A stretch of DNA of 56,073 nt, from assembly GCF_018413525.1 (NCBI RefSeq), contig NZ_JAHCDD010000035.1, positions 1 through 56,073 of the forward strand. Reading direction: 5' to 3'. The notes beneath the pieces are model-generated. The model searched no databases. It was not told the DNA's origin and saw only the letters and a list, made by a program, of their open reading frames with translations. The stretch's first letter is position 1. Every line of letters begins with the position of its first letter. Positions 41,995 through 51,368 of this stretch are shown in pieces. Made by a program: the position numbers and the translations under genes. This DNA is from Acidovorax sp. CCYZU-2555. GTDB lineage: Bacteria > Pseudomonadota > Gammaproteobacteria > Burkholderiales > Burkholderiaceae_C.

Positions 41995-43647
41995 TCATCC
42001 AATCACGCGGGTTGCGGTCGGGTCGAGCTTGGGAGGGTTCTCGAACGTGTGGAACGGTGCGGGCGAAGGCACTTCCCATTCCAGACCCTCGGCGCCTTCC
42101 CAGGGGCGCTGCGGCGCTTTCTCGCCCTTGCCGCGCATCGCGGGCACGACCACGAACAGGAAGAAATACACCTGGATCAGGCCGAAGCCGAACGCACCGA
42201 TGGACGCCAGCATGTTGAAGTCGGCGAACTGCATCGGGTAGTCGGCATAGCGGCGCGGCATGCCCGCCAGGCCCAGGAAGTGCATGGGGAAGAACGTGAT
42301 GTTGAAGAACACCAGCGAGCCCCAGAAATGGATGCGGCCGCGGGTTTCGGAATACATCACGCCGGTCCACTTGGGCGCCCAGTAGTAATAGGCGGCAAAC
42401 ATCGAGAACAGCGAGCCCGCGACCAGCACGTAGTGGAAGTGGGCGACGACGTAATAGGTGTCCTGCAGCTGGATGTCGATGGGCGCCATCGCGAGGATCA
42501 GACCCGTGAAGCCGCCCATGGTGAACACGAAGATGAAGCCCACCGCGAACAGCATGGGCGTCTCGAAGGTCATGGAGCCGCGCCACATGGTCGCGATCCA
42601 GTTGAACACCTTCACGGCCGTGGGCACCGAGATCAGCATGGTCGCGTACATGAAGAACAGCTGGCCTGTGACCGGCATGCCCGTGGTGAACATGTGGTGC
42701 GCCCAGACGATGAACGACAGGATGGCGATGGACGCGGTCGCGTAGACCATGGACGCATAGCCGAACAGCCGCTTGCGCGCGAACGCGGGAACGATCTGGC
42801 TCACGATGCCGAAGGCCGGCAGGATCATGATGTAGACCTCGGGGTGACCGAAGAACCAGAAGATGTGCTGGTACATCACCGGGTCGCCGCCGCCCGCGGG
42901 GTTGAAGAAGCTGGTGCCGAAGTGGCGGTCGGTGAGCGTCATGGTGATCGCGCCGGCGAGCACGGGCATCACGGCGATCAGCAGGTAGGCGGTGATCAGC
43001 CAGGTCCAGGCGAACATCGGCATCTTCATCAGCGTCATGCCGGGCGCGCGCATGTTGAGGATGGTGACGATGATGTTGATCGAGCCCATGATGGACGAGG
43101 CGCCGAGCACGTGCATCGCGAAGATGCTGGTGTCCATCGACGGGCCCATCTGCAGCGTCAGCGGTGCATAGAGCGTCCAGCCGGCGGCGGGCGCGCCGCC
43201 GGGCATGAAGAACGAGCCGACCAGCATCGCGCCCGCGGGCACCATCAGCCAGAAGCTGAAGTTGTTCATGCGCGCGAAGGCCATGTCGGACGCGCCGATC
43301 TGCAGCGGAATCATCCAGTTGGCGAAGCCCACGAACGCCGGCATGATGGCGCCGAACACCATGATCAGGCCGTGCATGGTGGTCAGCTGGTTGAACAGCT
43401 CGGGGTTCACGAGCTGCAGCCCGGGCTGGAACAGCTCGGCGCGGATCAGCAGCGCGAGCACGCCGCCCACCATCAGCATGGTGAACGCGAACAGCAGGTA
43501 CAGCGTGCCGATGTCCTTGTGGTTGGTCGCGTACATCCAGCGGCGCCAGCCGGTCGGCGGCGCGTGGTGGTGATCGTGGTGGTCGTCGTGGCCCGCGTGG
43601 TCCGCATGGCCTGCTGCCGGCCCGTGGTTGTCAATTACTGCGCTCAT
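41995..43647 (-). CDS. ctaD: Cytochrome c oxidase subunit I
   Basis: Catalytic twelve-helix subunit of an aa3-type oxidase that reduces O2 and pumps protons. The His/Asp-rich N-terminal tail precedes WRRWMYATNHKDIGTLYLLF. The haem a ligand region TTMHGLIMVFGAIMP, the CuB/Tyr cross-link region FWFFGHPEVYIMILPAFG (with the E of GHPEV), the His-His CuB pair FIVWAHHMFTTGMP and the haem-propionate/His pair HFHYVLVAGSLF are all intact. 550 residues. Confidence 0.98.
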   Translation of the reverse strand: MSAVIDNHGPAAGHADHAGHDDHHDHHHAPPTGWRRWMYATNHKDIGTLYLLFAFTMLMVGGVLALLIRAELFQPGLQLVNPELFNQLTTMHGLIMVFGAIMPAFVGFANWMIPLQIGASDMAFARMNNFSFWLMVPAGAMLVGSFFMPGGAPAAGWTLYAPLTLQMGPSMDTSIFAMHVLGASSIMGSINIIVTILNMRAPGMTLMKMPMFAWTWLITAYLLIAVMPVLAGAITMTLTDRHFGTSFFNPAGGGDPVMYQHIFWFFGHPEVYIMILPAFGIVSQIVPAFARKRLFGYASMVYATASIAILSFIVWAHHMFTTGMPVTGQLFFMYATMLISVPTAVKVFNWIATMWRGSMTFETPMLFAVGFIFVFTMGGFTGLILAMAPIDIQLQDTYYVVAHFHYVLVAGSLFSMFAAYYYWAPKWTGVMYSETRGRIHFWGSLVFFNITFFPMHFLGLAGMPRRYADYPMQFADFNMLASIGAFGFGLIQVYFFLFVVVPAMRGKGEKAPQRPWEGAEGLEWEVPSPAPFHTFENPPKLDPTATRVIG

Positions 43648-43676
43648 CTTCGATTCCTCGGTACGTTGGGGCCGGC

Positions 43677-44846
43677 TTACTTGCTGCGCTCAGCGACGAT
43701 TTCGGACGGCTGCACCATCTGCCCGGTCTTGTTGGACCAGGCGTTCTTGGTGTAGCTCGCGACGGCTGCGAGGTCGGTATCGCTGAGCTGCTTCCACGAC
43801 GGCATGGCACCGTTGGCAGCGCCCTGGAGCAGGATGCGGATCTGCTGGACATGGTCGGTGTTGAGCACCACGGCCGAGCCGTCGAGCGGCTTGATGGGGC
43901 CCGCGCCCTTGCCGTTGGCCTGGTGGCAGGCCGCGCAGTTGGCTGCGTAGACCTTCTCGCCGCGCGCCAGCAGCGGCGCGAGTTCCCAGACGCGCGTCGG
44001 GTCGTCGAGCTTGGCGGCCGCGAGCTTGCGCTGGCCTTCGACCCATTGCGTGTATTCCGCCGAATTGACCACCTTCACGTGGATGGGCATGTAGGCATGC
44101 TCCTTGCCGCACAGCTCGGCGCACTGGCCGTAGAAGTCGCCGACCTTCTCCGCACGGAACCAGGTGTCGCGCACGAAGCCCGGAATCGCATCCTGCTTGA
44201 TGCCGAAGGCCGGCACCATGAACGAGTGGATCACGTCGTTGGCGGTGGTGATCACGCGCACTTTCTTGCCGACCGGAACCACCATCGGGTTGTCGACCTT
44301 GAACAGATAATCGGCGGGGGCGTTGCGCACATCGCCGCTGTCGGACATCGCGCGGTGGCTGCTGTCGAGCGTGGACACGAAGCCCAGGCCTTCGCCTTCA
44401 CCGTTGATGTAGTCGTAGCCCCACTTCCACTGGTAGCCCGTGACCTTGATGGTCAGGTCGGCATTGGTCGTGTCTTTCTGCGCCACCAGCACCTTGGTGG
44501 CCGGCAGGGCGATCACGATCACGATGAGGAAAGGCACGATGGTCCAGATGACTTCGACCGTGACCGACTCGTGGAAATTCGCGGCCTTGGCGCCGCGGGA
44601 TTTGCGATGCTTCCAGATCGAATAGAACATCACGCCGAACACGGCGACGAAGATAAACGTGCAGATGCCCAGCATCATCCAATGCAGGTATTGCTGCTCC
44701 TGTGCGATGCGCGTCACCGCGGGGTGCAGGTTGAGCTGATTGACGGCCGGGCCGCCCGGCAGGTCCTGGACGGCGTGGGCCGCCGTTCCCATCCCTATGC
44801 CTGCCATCGCGACAAATGCTTCCAGCTTGGAGGAAATGCTTTTCAT
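43677..44846 (-). CDS. ctaC: Cytochrome c oxidase subunit II with fused cytochrome c domain (caa3-like)
   Basis: Electron-entry subunit. It has a signal peptide, two membrane helices, then a cupredoxin domain with the CuA ligands in HSFMVPAFGIKQDAIPG and QCAELCGKEHAYMP (C-x3-C plus H). A C-terminal c-type domain carries the haem site CAACH. The ATG at 44846 gives 389 residues; a GTG three codons earlier is possible. The haem-binding extension means the complex is of the caa3 kind. It is the first gene of the operon, with a ~640-bp upstream gap containing a MITE-like element. Confidence 0.96.
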   Translation of the reverse strand: MKSISSKLEAFVAMAGIGMGTAAHAVQDLPGGPAVNQLNLHPAVTRIAQEQQYLHWMMLGICTFIFVAVFGVMFYSIWKHRKSRGAKAANFHESVTVEVIWTIVPFLIVIVIALPATKVLVAQKDTTNADLTIKVTGYQWKWGYDYINGEGEGLGFVSTLDSSHRAMSDSGDVRNAPADYLFKVDNPMVVPVGKKVRVITTANDVIHSFMVPAFGIKQDAIPGFVRDTWFRAEKVGDFYGQCAELCGKEHAYMPIHVKVVNSAEYTQWVEGQRKLAAAKLDDPTRVWELAPLLARGEKVYAANCAACHQANGKGAGPIKPLDGSAVVLNTDHVQQIRILLQGAANGAMPSWKQLSDTDLAAVASYTKNAWSNKTGQMVQPSEIVAERSK

Positions 44847-44991
44847 AGTTCTCACTTGCTTCTAAGCCTCAAGTTATCCCGGGTACCGCGTGGGTCGGCC
44901 CCCTGGTCCGCACCTTGCGCTGGCGCACGGCAACGGCTGCGCCGCGCCTGGAAGACGCCCGCTTGAAAAAAGGAAGTCTGGCGCGTGTAAG

Positions 44992-45152
44992 GGAGCTTCT
45001 GCACGAATCGAGCGGCAAGTGTGCGCTGCGGATCAGGATGGGATGCTAGGCGCAAACCGCAGCGATAGCGGTAGCTATCGCGAGGATTTGCAACGACGCA
45101 GACCGCCTGAGGCCGCAGATGCACACGGCGCGATGATTCGTGCAGAAGCTCC
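44992..45152. mobile_element. MITE-like inverted-repeat element (161 bp)
   Basis: The ends are perfect 18-bp terminal inverted repeats: GGAGCTTCTGCACGAATC (44992-45009) and its complement (45135-45152), both flanked outward by TAAG/TTAG. Inside, GTGTGCGCTGCGG and CCGCAGATGCACAC pair imperfectly and the centre is GCGATAGC-GGTA-GCTATCGC (45062-45081), so the whole element folds into one long hairpin. It has no coding capacity of its own. I recognise the sequence type as recurrent in comamonad intergenic regions, but cannot confirm copies here. Confidence 0.7.
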
Positions 45153-45489
45153 TTAGCATGCGCCGTGGATTGCAGACAATGCAGCGGCCGCGTTGTCCTG
45201 GCGACAACCGCGACGCAGCGTTTCAAACGAAATTCATCCCATGCGCGAGCCAGTCGCCCGTCAACCCGCTGGCCCGTCCCCGTGGCAAAGCGAAACACCA
45301 ATTTTTTCTCCCATCGTGGCAGCAACGCCGAGGGTTCCTTCCCTGCCATGAAGTGAGGTCCGCAGGGAAAGCTCTTTCACGTGATCAACCTGGGCGACTT
45401 GCTCGCCCCGGTGATCCGCTCTTATGTGTCATTGCAAAAATTGTATGTCGGGAAGCTGCCAAAGCAATGACCGGAAAGTGACATTCGGA
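45153..45489. other. Non-coding region upstream of the oxidase operon and BioC-like gene
   Basis: No gene is convincing in these 337 bp. A hairpin GTTGTC-CTGGC-GACAAC lies at 45192-45208. On the minus strand TTGCTT (complement of 45462-45467) and TACAAT (complement of 45440-45445), 16 bp apart, form a weak candidate promoter pointing toward ctaC, which would give a leader of about 590 nt containing the MITE-like element. Nothing else was recognised. Confidence 0.4.
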
Positions 45490-46401
45490 CTAGCGCAAAC
45501 CCGGGTTGCGCCCGCCACGCAACATGGAGCGCATGTCTTCGAGCGACACCGCGCTGCTTTCACTGACTTTCAGGCGCGGCGTGGGCTTGTAGGCATGGCC
45601 ATACACAATTTCAAAAGTCAGCGCCAACTGACCATCGTGCGCGGGCGATGCCAGCCGCTGCTGCAGCGCCTCTTCGAGCTGGCGGCGCCACTGGCGTCCG
45701 CGCAGCCCCTGGAAGCGCGCCGGGTGCAGGTTGCAGCCGAGTTCGCGCAGCTCCTGCAGCAGGCGCTGCGGCGTGGCGAAGGTCAGTGTGATGTGCTCCA
45801 TGTCCATCACCGGCTCGGCGAAACCGGCTTGCACCAGCATGTCGCCCCAGTCATGCATGTCGGTGAACGCATGGCCGGGAACGGGCCAGCCCAGGTCGGC
45901 ATAGACCGCGTGCAGCTCGCGCAGCGTGTCGGGGCCCAGGCAGGAGAACATCACGTAGCCGTCGACCGCGAGCGCCTGGTGCCACTGGGCGATCAAGCCC
46001 TGCGGGTCGGCTGCCGTGTGCAGCGCCATATTGGCCCAGAGCATGTCGACGCTGGCCGCTGCGGGCGGGCCGAACTGCACGGCACCGCCGAGCCAGCGCG
46101 CGGGCTGCCACCAGCGCTTGCCCAGCTGTTCCTGGGCCTGGGCCATGCGCCGCGGCGCGCCTTCGTGCACCTGCACGCCGGCCTGCGGGTAGCGTGCGGC
46201 AAGCAGACCGTGGGCCTGCAGACCGCCACGCACCGGCTCCCAATGGCACCAGTTCTTGGGCGCCTGCACGATCCACTCGAGCCGCTCGTCCATGCGCCGC
46301 GCGATCTCCTCATGCAGCCAGGGCGACAAGGGCGGCGCGGCCTGATGCCAGCGCGCGGCGGCCACGGGATCGATGGTGGGAGGAAGCAGATCGGAGGACA
46401 T
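45490..46401 (-). CDS. BioC-like methyltransferase with degenerate SAM motif I
   Basis: A 303-residue protein related to malonyl-ACP O-methyltransferase BioC and other class I methyltransferases. Recognisable blocks are IARRMDERLEWIVQAPKN, VDMLWANMALHTAADPQGLI, VDGYVMFSCLGPDTLREL, the membrane/substrate-face motif FTDMHDWGDMLVQAGFAEPVMDME, read as FTDMHDWGDMLVQAGF, and AVSLEDMRSMLRG. The usual motif I (VLDLGCGTG) is replaced by CHWEPVRGGLQ, so SAM binding may be altered or lost. Biotin synthesis (BioC) is the nearest named function, but no bio genes are nearby. The ATG at 46401 is divergent from comF. Confidence 0.8.
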   Translation of the reverse strand: MSSDLLPPTIDPVAAARWHQAAPPLSPWLHEEIARRMDERLEWIVQAPKNWCHWEPVRGGLQAHGLLAARYPQAGVQVHEGAPRRMAQAQEQLGKRWWQPARWLGGAVQFGPPAAASVDMLWANMALHTAADPQGLIAQWHQALAVDGYVMFSCLGPDTLRELHAVYADLGWPVPGHAFTDMHDWGDMLVQAGFAEPVMDMEHITLTFATPQRLLQELRELGCNLHPARFQGLRGRQWRRQLEEALQQRLASPAHDGQLALTFEIVYGHAYKPTPRLKVSESSAVSLEDMRSMLRGGRNPGLR

Positions 46402-46524
46402 ACAGACAGGAAGAGCAGGCCACAGGAACGTTTTTTGGGCAGCGCTCGCGCATGCCCCTGCCGCCATTGGGCCACAGCGCGAAAAAACACGTCGGACGCA
46501 CGGTGGCGGCGTATAGTTTTGGCC

Positions 46525-47265
46525 ATGTTTTTTCGCCCCGGCACATGGCTGCTCCAGGGCCTGGCGCAGGCGCGGCAGGCCCTGCCCAGCGAATGCGGCA
46601 TCTGCGGGCGCTGGCCCAGCCAGCGCGTGTGCGCCGACTGCGCGGCGCGCTGGGCCGAAGTGCAGCCGCGCTGCAAGCATTGCGCGCTGGCCCTGCCCGG
46701 CGGCGCGAGCGAATGCGGCGCCTGCCTGCGCGCGCCGCCGGCGTTCGACGCGGCCTGGGCGGCGGTGGACTACGGCTACCCCTGGTCGCTGCTGCTCGCC
46801 CAACTCAAGTTCCAGCAGGACCCGGGCGCGGCCTGGGCGCTGGCGCAGTTGCTGGCGCGCGCGCCCGGCGTGGCGGCGGCGCTGGCCTCGGCCCGCTGGA
46901 TCATTCCCGTGCCGCTGTCGGCCCAGCGGCTGCGCGAGCGCGGCTTCAACCAGGCCGCGCTGCTGGCCGGTGCGCTGGCGCGCTCGCCGAACGCGGGCGA
47001 TTACGCCCATCTGCTGGTGCGCACGCGCCACACGCCGGCGCAAAGCGGCCTGCACCGCGACCTGCGGCTGCGCAATCTGCGCGGGGCCTTCGAAGTGCCG
47101 GCGCGGCAGGCCGCGCGCATCGCAGGCCGGCGCGTGGTTCTGGTCGACGACATCATGACCACGGGCGCGACGCTCGATGCCGCCGCGCAGGCGCTGCGGC
47201 GCGCGGGTGCAATCCACATTTGCGCCATGGTTGTCGCGCGCACCCAGCGCCTGCACCGACAATAG
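46525..47265 (+). CDS. ComF family phosphoribosyltransferase-like protein
   Basis: A 246-residue protein with a cysteine-rich N-terminal zinc region: CGIC, CADC, CKHC and CGAC pairs within residues 24-75. The second half is a type I PRTase fold (IPVPLSAQRLRERGFNQAALLA, read as IPVPLSAQRLRERGFNQ) with the PRPP loop VVLVDDIMTTGATLDAAA. In transformable bacteria ComF is needed for late DNA uptake; in others its role is unclear. The ATG at 46525 is 123 bp from the divergent methyltransferase. trmL starts 4 bp after its stop. Confidence 0.93.
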   Translation: MFFRPGTWLLQGLAQARQALPSECGICGRWPSQRVCADCAARWAEVQPRCKHCALALPGGASECGACLRAPPAFDAAWAAVDYGYPWSLLLAQLKFQQDPGAAWALAQLLARAPGVAAALASARWIIPVPLSAQRLRERGFNQAALLAGALARSPNAGDYAHLLVRTRHTPAQSGLHRDLRLRNLRGAFEVPARQAARIAGRRVVLVDDIMTTGATLDAAAQALRRAGAIHICAMVVARTQRLHRQ

Positions 47266-47269
47266 GGGC

Positions 47270-47746
47270 ATGTTTCATATCGTTCTGGTCGAGCCCGAAA
47301 TCCCCCCGAACACGGGCAATGTCATCCGGCTCGCGGCCAACACCGGCTGCACCCTGCACCTGATAGAGCCGCTGGGCTTTTCGATGGAGGACCGCCTCAT
47401 GCGCCGCGCGGGGCTCGACTACCACGAGTACACCCAGGTCAAGCGCCATGCGGGCTGGACCGTTTTCCTGCGCGATGAACAGCCCGACCCGGGCCGCATG
47501 TTCGCGATGACATCGCACGGCAGCAGCCCGCTGCATTCCGCGCAGTTCGAAGCCGGCGACTGGCTGATCTTCGGCTCGGAAACGCGCGGCCTGCCCGTGG
47601 CCTTGCGCGAAAGCTTTGCACCGGGCCAGCGCCTGCGCCTGCCCATGCTGCCCGGCCAGCGCAGCCTCAACCTGTCGAATGCCGTGGCCGTGAGCGTCTT
47701 CGAAGCCTGGCGCCAGCTGGAATTTCCGGGCGCAAAGCTCGACTAG
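47270..47746 (+). CDS. trmL: tRNA (cytidine(34)-2'-O)-methyltransferase
   Basis: SPOUT-class enzyme of 158 residues that 2'-O-methylates the wobble base of tRNA(Leu) isoacceptors. The N-terminus MFHIVLVEPEIPPNTGNVIR, the knot motifs IFGSETRGLP and LPMLPGQRSLNLSNAVAVSV are diagnostic. The start at 47270 overlaps no other gene and follows AGGGGC four bases after comF, so the pair is an operon. It converges with the MaoC-like gene after 10 bp. Confidence 0.96.
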   Translation: MFHIVLVEPEIPPNTGNVIRLAANTGCTLHLIEPLGFSMEDRLMRRAGLDYHEYTQVKRHAGWTVFLRDEQPDPGRMFAMTSHGSSPLHSAQFEAGDWLIFGSETRGLPVALRESFAPGQRLRLPMLPGQRSLNLSNAVAVSVFEAWRQLEFPGAKLD

Positions 47747-47756
47747 ACGCCGCGCA

Positions 47757-48221
47757 TCAAGCCGGCGCGCCGTAGCTGTGGATCAGTGATTCCGCGACAC
47801 AGACCGGGCGCTCGCCGCCTTCGCGCTCCACCGTCACCGCCCAGGTCATCTGCAGGCCGTCGGGCTCTATGCGCTCGGCCTGCTGCAGCGTCAGCCGCGC
47901 GCGCAGCCGGCTGCCCACGGGCACGGGCGCGGGAAAGCGCACGCGGTTGAGCCCATAGTTCACTCCCATGCGCGCGCCCGCAAACGCGAACGCGCTTTCA
48001 AAGAAGCGCGGCAGCAGCGACAGCGTCAGAAAGCCATGCGCGATCGGCGTGCCGAACGGCCCGGCCGCCGCACGCGCTGGATCGACGTGTATCCATTGCT
48101 GGTCGCCCGTGGCATCGGCGAACTGCTGGATCTGCTGCTGGGTGACCGTGATCCAGTCGGTCACAGCGACTTCCTGGCCAAGGCAGGACAGCACTTCGGA
48201 ATAGGAGGTAAAGGTACGCAT
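47757..48221 (-). CDS. MaoC-like (R)-specific enoyl-CoA hydratase family protein
   Basis: A single hot-dog domain of 154 residues with the catalytic pair in FADATGDQQWIHVDPARA (Asp and His of the MaoC active site) and GTPIAHGFLTLSLLP. Such proteins hydrate trans-2-enoyl-CoA in beta-oxidation side reactions or polyhydroxyalkanoate supply. I start at the ATG at 48221 (MRTFTSYSEVL), downstream of CTCCTA-complement purines. No PHA genes are adjacent. The frame extends upstream only as a shadow of the LysE gene. Confidence 0.9.
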   Translation of the reverse strand: MRTFTSYSEVLSCLGQEVAVTDWITVTQQQIQQFADATGDQQWIHVDPARAAAGPFGTPIAHGFLTLSLLPRFFESAFAFAGARMGVNYGLNRVRFPAPVPVGSRLRARLTLQQAERIEPDGLQMTWAVTVEREGGERPVCVAESLIHSYGAPA

Positions 48222-48286
48222 GCGACCCACTGTAGTGGGCGCGCGGCCCGGCCGTTGTCTGGCAGGCGACAAGGCCGCGAAACCCC

Positions 48287-48919
48287 TTACTGCGCGCTGC
48301 GCTGCACGAAGAACAGGCCGCAGCCCACGGCCATCAGCAGGCCGCCGAACACCCGGTTCTGGATGCGCAGCGCGCGCGGGCTGCGCATCAGCCGACGCAA
48401 GGCGCTGGCGCCAGCCGCATAGCCGTGCATCACCGTGGCGTCGACCGCGAGCATGGTCACGGCGAGGATCAGCAGCTGCGACCACAGCGGGCGGCTGGGC
48501 GTCATGAACTGCGGCAGCACCGCGACCATGAAGATGATGCCCTTGGGATTGGTGGCGTTGGTCAGAAAACCGGTCAGCAGGCGGCTGCGCAGGCTCAGCG
48601 CGATCGCTGGCGCGCTGTCTTCGGTCAGCGGGCCGGTGCTCGATCGCCACTGCGAAAAGCCCAGATAGATCAGGTAGAGCGCGCCCACCACCTTGACGAT
48701 GTTGAACGCCCAGGCCGAGGCCGCGAGCAGCGAACCCACGCCCACGCCCGCCACCACGAGCACCAGCAGCAGACCCAACTGCAGCCCCCAGATGGTCGGG
48801 CTCGCGTGGCGCAGGCCGTAGCGCAGGCCATGGCTCATGGACAGCACCGCGCCCGAGCCCGGAGACACCGCGATGATCCACGCGGCAAGGAAAAAGGCCA
48901 ACCAGGTCTGCAGGTCCAT
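48287..48919 (-). CDS. LysE family amino-acid exporter
   Basis: Inner-membrane translocator of 210 residues with about six hydrophobic helices, typical of the LysE/RhtB superfamily that exports lysine, threonine, homoserine or similar compounds. The signature AVSPGSGAVLSMSHGLRYG near residues 18-36 and NATNPKGIIFMVAVLPQF are conserved. The ATG at 48919 (MDLQTWLAFF) is the natural start. It faces the divergent DUF1841 gene; a GGGGGCTAGCCCCC palindrome lies between them at about 48984-48997. Substrate is not deducible. Confidence 0.92.
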   Translation of the reverse strand: MDLQTWLAFFLAAWIIAVSPGSGAVLSMSHGLRYGLRHASPTIWGLQLGLLLVLVVAGVGVGSLLAASAWAFNIVKVVGALYLIYLGFSQWRSSTGPLTEDSAPAIALSLRSRLLTGFLTNATNPKGIIFMVAVLPQFMTPSRPLWSQLLILAVTMLAVDATVMHGYAAGASALRRLMRSPRALRIQNRVFGGLLMAVGCGLFFVQRSAQ

Positions 48920-49018
48920 GAATCGGAAACGTGATGCGAAAAAACCGTTGATTTTAGGCGCGGTGCTCCAACCCGCGCCCACCGGGGGCTAGCCCCCCGT
49001 GCTACGCTGCGCGCCATC

Positions 49019-49453
49019 ATGTTCAACCCATCCCAAGCCGATGTCCGGCGCTTTTTCTGCGGAGTCCGCGCCAAGATGCTCGCCGACGCGCCGATGGAAG
49101 CCATCGAAACCCTGGCCAGCCTCTGGATCGCCGAGCACCCCGAGTACTTTGCCGACCTTGCCGACGCCGATGCAGCCGTGGCGCGCAACTACGAAGACCC
49201 GCCGGGCCAGACCAACCCCTTCCTGCACCTGTCGATGCACCTGTCGATCAGCGAACAGTGCAGCATCGACCAGCCGCGCGGCATACGCCAGGCCGTCGAG
49301 CTGCTCACGCGCCGGCTCGACTCTCTGCACGAAGCCCACCACGCGGCGATGGAGTGCCTGGGCCAGATGCTCTGGGAAAGCCAGCGCGCGGGCCGGCCGC
49401 CGGATGGGGATGGGTATATCGCCTGCGTGCAGCGCAGGGCAACCAAAGACTGA
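49019..49453 (+). CDS. DUF1841 family protein
   Basis: A 144-residue soluble protein that I recognise as DUF1841: start MFNPSQADVRRFFCGVR, the acidic middle EHPEYFADLADADAAVARN and the conserved NPFLHLSMHLSISEQCSIDQP (given in parts, NPFLHLSMHLSI and EQCSIDQP). Found widely in proteobacteria, with no known function. It is monocistronic, between divergent lysE and convergent c4-type cytochrome genes. Confidence 0.88.
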   Translation: MFNPSQADVRRFFCGVRAKMLADAPMEAIETLASLWIAEHPEYFADLADADAAVARNYEDPPGQTNPFLHLSMHLSISEQCSIDQPRGIRQAVELLTRRLDSLHEAHHAAMECLGQMLWESQRAGRPPDGDGYIACVQRRATKD

Positions 49454-49465
49454 AGCCAGCACGCA

Positions 49466-49501
49466 CCCTTCGACGCTTTCGGCGCTGGGCCTGTCGAAGG
49501 G
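49466..49501. repeat. Inverted repeat CCCTTCGAC...GTCGAAGGG
   Basis: A 9-bp perfect stem with an 18-nt loop between DUF1841 and the convergent cytochrome gene. Its core matches the CTTCGAC repeat at 3720-3804, so both probably belong to one dispersed repeat family with terminator-like placement. Confidence 0.6.
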
Positions 49502-49519
49502 CTGCTATCTACCAGTAGC

Positions 49520-50176
49520 TCAGCGGAACTTCGACTGCGGCACCGTCTTCAGATCGCCATCCAGACGCCCGATGTAGCCCGCGAGCTGCTTGAGTTCCTG
49601 GTTGGTGAATTGCTGGGCAATGCCGGCCATGACGCCGTTGGTGCGGCCGACCTGGGGGTTCTTGTCGATCTTGTACGACTTGAGCGCGACATAGAGGTAG
49701 TCGGCATGCTGGCCCGCGATCTTGGGGTAGCTCGGGTCTATGGGCTTGGCGAAGTTGTCGCCGTGGCAGGAGATGCAGGCGCCGCGCTTGAGCAGTTCGG
49801 CCACCTGCACGCTGGGCTCGCGCACGGGCTTGGCGGCGGCGCTGGCCGGAACCTGCTTTTCATAGAATGCCGAGACATCGGCGATGTCCTGGTCGGTCAG
49901 CGAATTGGCGATGCTGCGCATGGTCGGGTGCTTGCGCTCGCCCTTCTGGTAGGCGACCAGCGCGGCGGCGATATAGCCCGCGCCCTGGCCAGAGATCATG
50001 GGCACCTTGTGCACTTCGGGAAAGCTGGCCTGGTACCCTTCGATGCCATGGCAGCCTATGCACATGGCCACCTTGGAAGCTCCGGCTTTCGCATCGCCCC
50101 GAACCTCCTGCGCCTGGGCCGTGCCGGTCACGCAGGCGACAGTCAAGGCAAATATCGTGGTCAAAGTCTGATTCAT
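49520..50176 (-). CDS. Dihaem cytochrome c (c4 type)
   Basis: A periplasmic electron carrier of 218 residues with signal peptide MNQTLTTIFALTVACVTGTAQA and two class I haem domains: CIGCH at 39-43 and CISCH at 134-138, each followed by a Met ligand region. C4 cytochromes pass electrons to terminal oxidases, here possibly the cta oxidase encoded about 5 kb away. AAGGA precedes the ATG at 50176; a longer reading upstream lacks a signal peptide. It is divergent from the MoxR ATPase gene. Confidence 0.94.
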   Translation of the reverse strand: MNQTLTTIFALTVACVTGTAQAQEVRGDAKAGASKVAMCIGCHGIEGYQASFPEVHKVPMISGQGAGYIAAALVAYQKGERKHPTMRSIANSLTDQDIADVSAFYEKQVPASAAAKPVREPSVQVAELLKRGACISCHGDNFAKPIDPSYPKIAGQHADYLYVALKSYKIDKNPQVGRTNGVMAGIAQQFTNQELKQLAGYIGRLDGDLKTVPQSKFR

Positions 50177-50282
50177 TTTGCGAGCACAATCCTTTGGAAG
50201 TTCTGCTTTGCCTCGTGGAGCGAAATGATTATAGGCAGCAACCGTCAAACTACCCCATCAATACTTACGCTGATATACCGCC

Positions 50283-51125
<843 letters not shown>

Positions 51126-51137
51126 AGAAGGATACGC

Positions 51138-51368
51138 ATGACGAATGTTCGACAACTGCTGGTGGAAGGCCTGTCCGATGCCGCCGGCTTCGTGGTCGGT
51201 GCGCTGCTCGGCTACGGCCTGGGCCGGCTGCTGGGCCTGGACCTGTTCGCGTCCGGCTACGGACCATCGACGCTGGCTGCGATCGTGCTGATCGGCCTGT
51301 TCGGCGGCGGCGGCCTGCAGGCCGCGCGCATCTGGCGCACCGAACGCAACAAGCCCGAATCGAAATGA
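51138..51368 (+). CDS. Small membrane protein of the MoxR-VWA cassette
   Basis: A 76-residue protein with two hydrophobic glycine-rich helices: AAGFVVGALLGYGLGRLLG (about 15-33) and LAAIVLIGLFGGGGLQAARI (about 46-65), then a charged end RTERNKPESK. I do not recognise a family. It begins 12 bp after the MoxR stop with AAGGAT upstream, and its stop overlaps the GNAT gene by 4 nt (ATGA), so it is part of one translation unit. Confidence 0.75.
   Translation: MTNVRQLLVEGLSDAAGFVVGALLGYGLGRLLGLDLFASGYGPSTLAAIVLIGLFGGGGLQAARIWRTERNKPESK

Noticed and set aside
41896..43755. A 619-codon His/Glu-rich frame opposite ctaD
   Set aside because: Shadow of a strongly conserved oxidase subunit; its low complexity comes from antisense of hydrophobic codons.
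44852..45349. A 165-residue protein on the minus strand upstream of ctaC
   Set aside because: It covers the inverted-repeat element 44992-45152 and has no family features; it looks like a repeat misread as a gene.
45490..47271. A 593-residue protein containing the BioC-like methyltransferase
   Set aside because: The first ~290 residues are antisense to comF; the methyltransferase starts at 46401.
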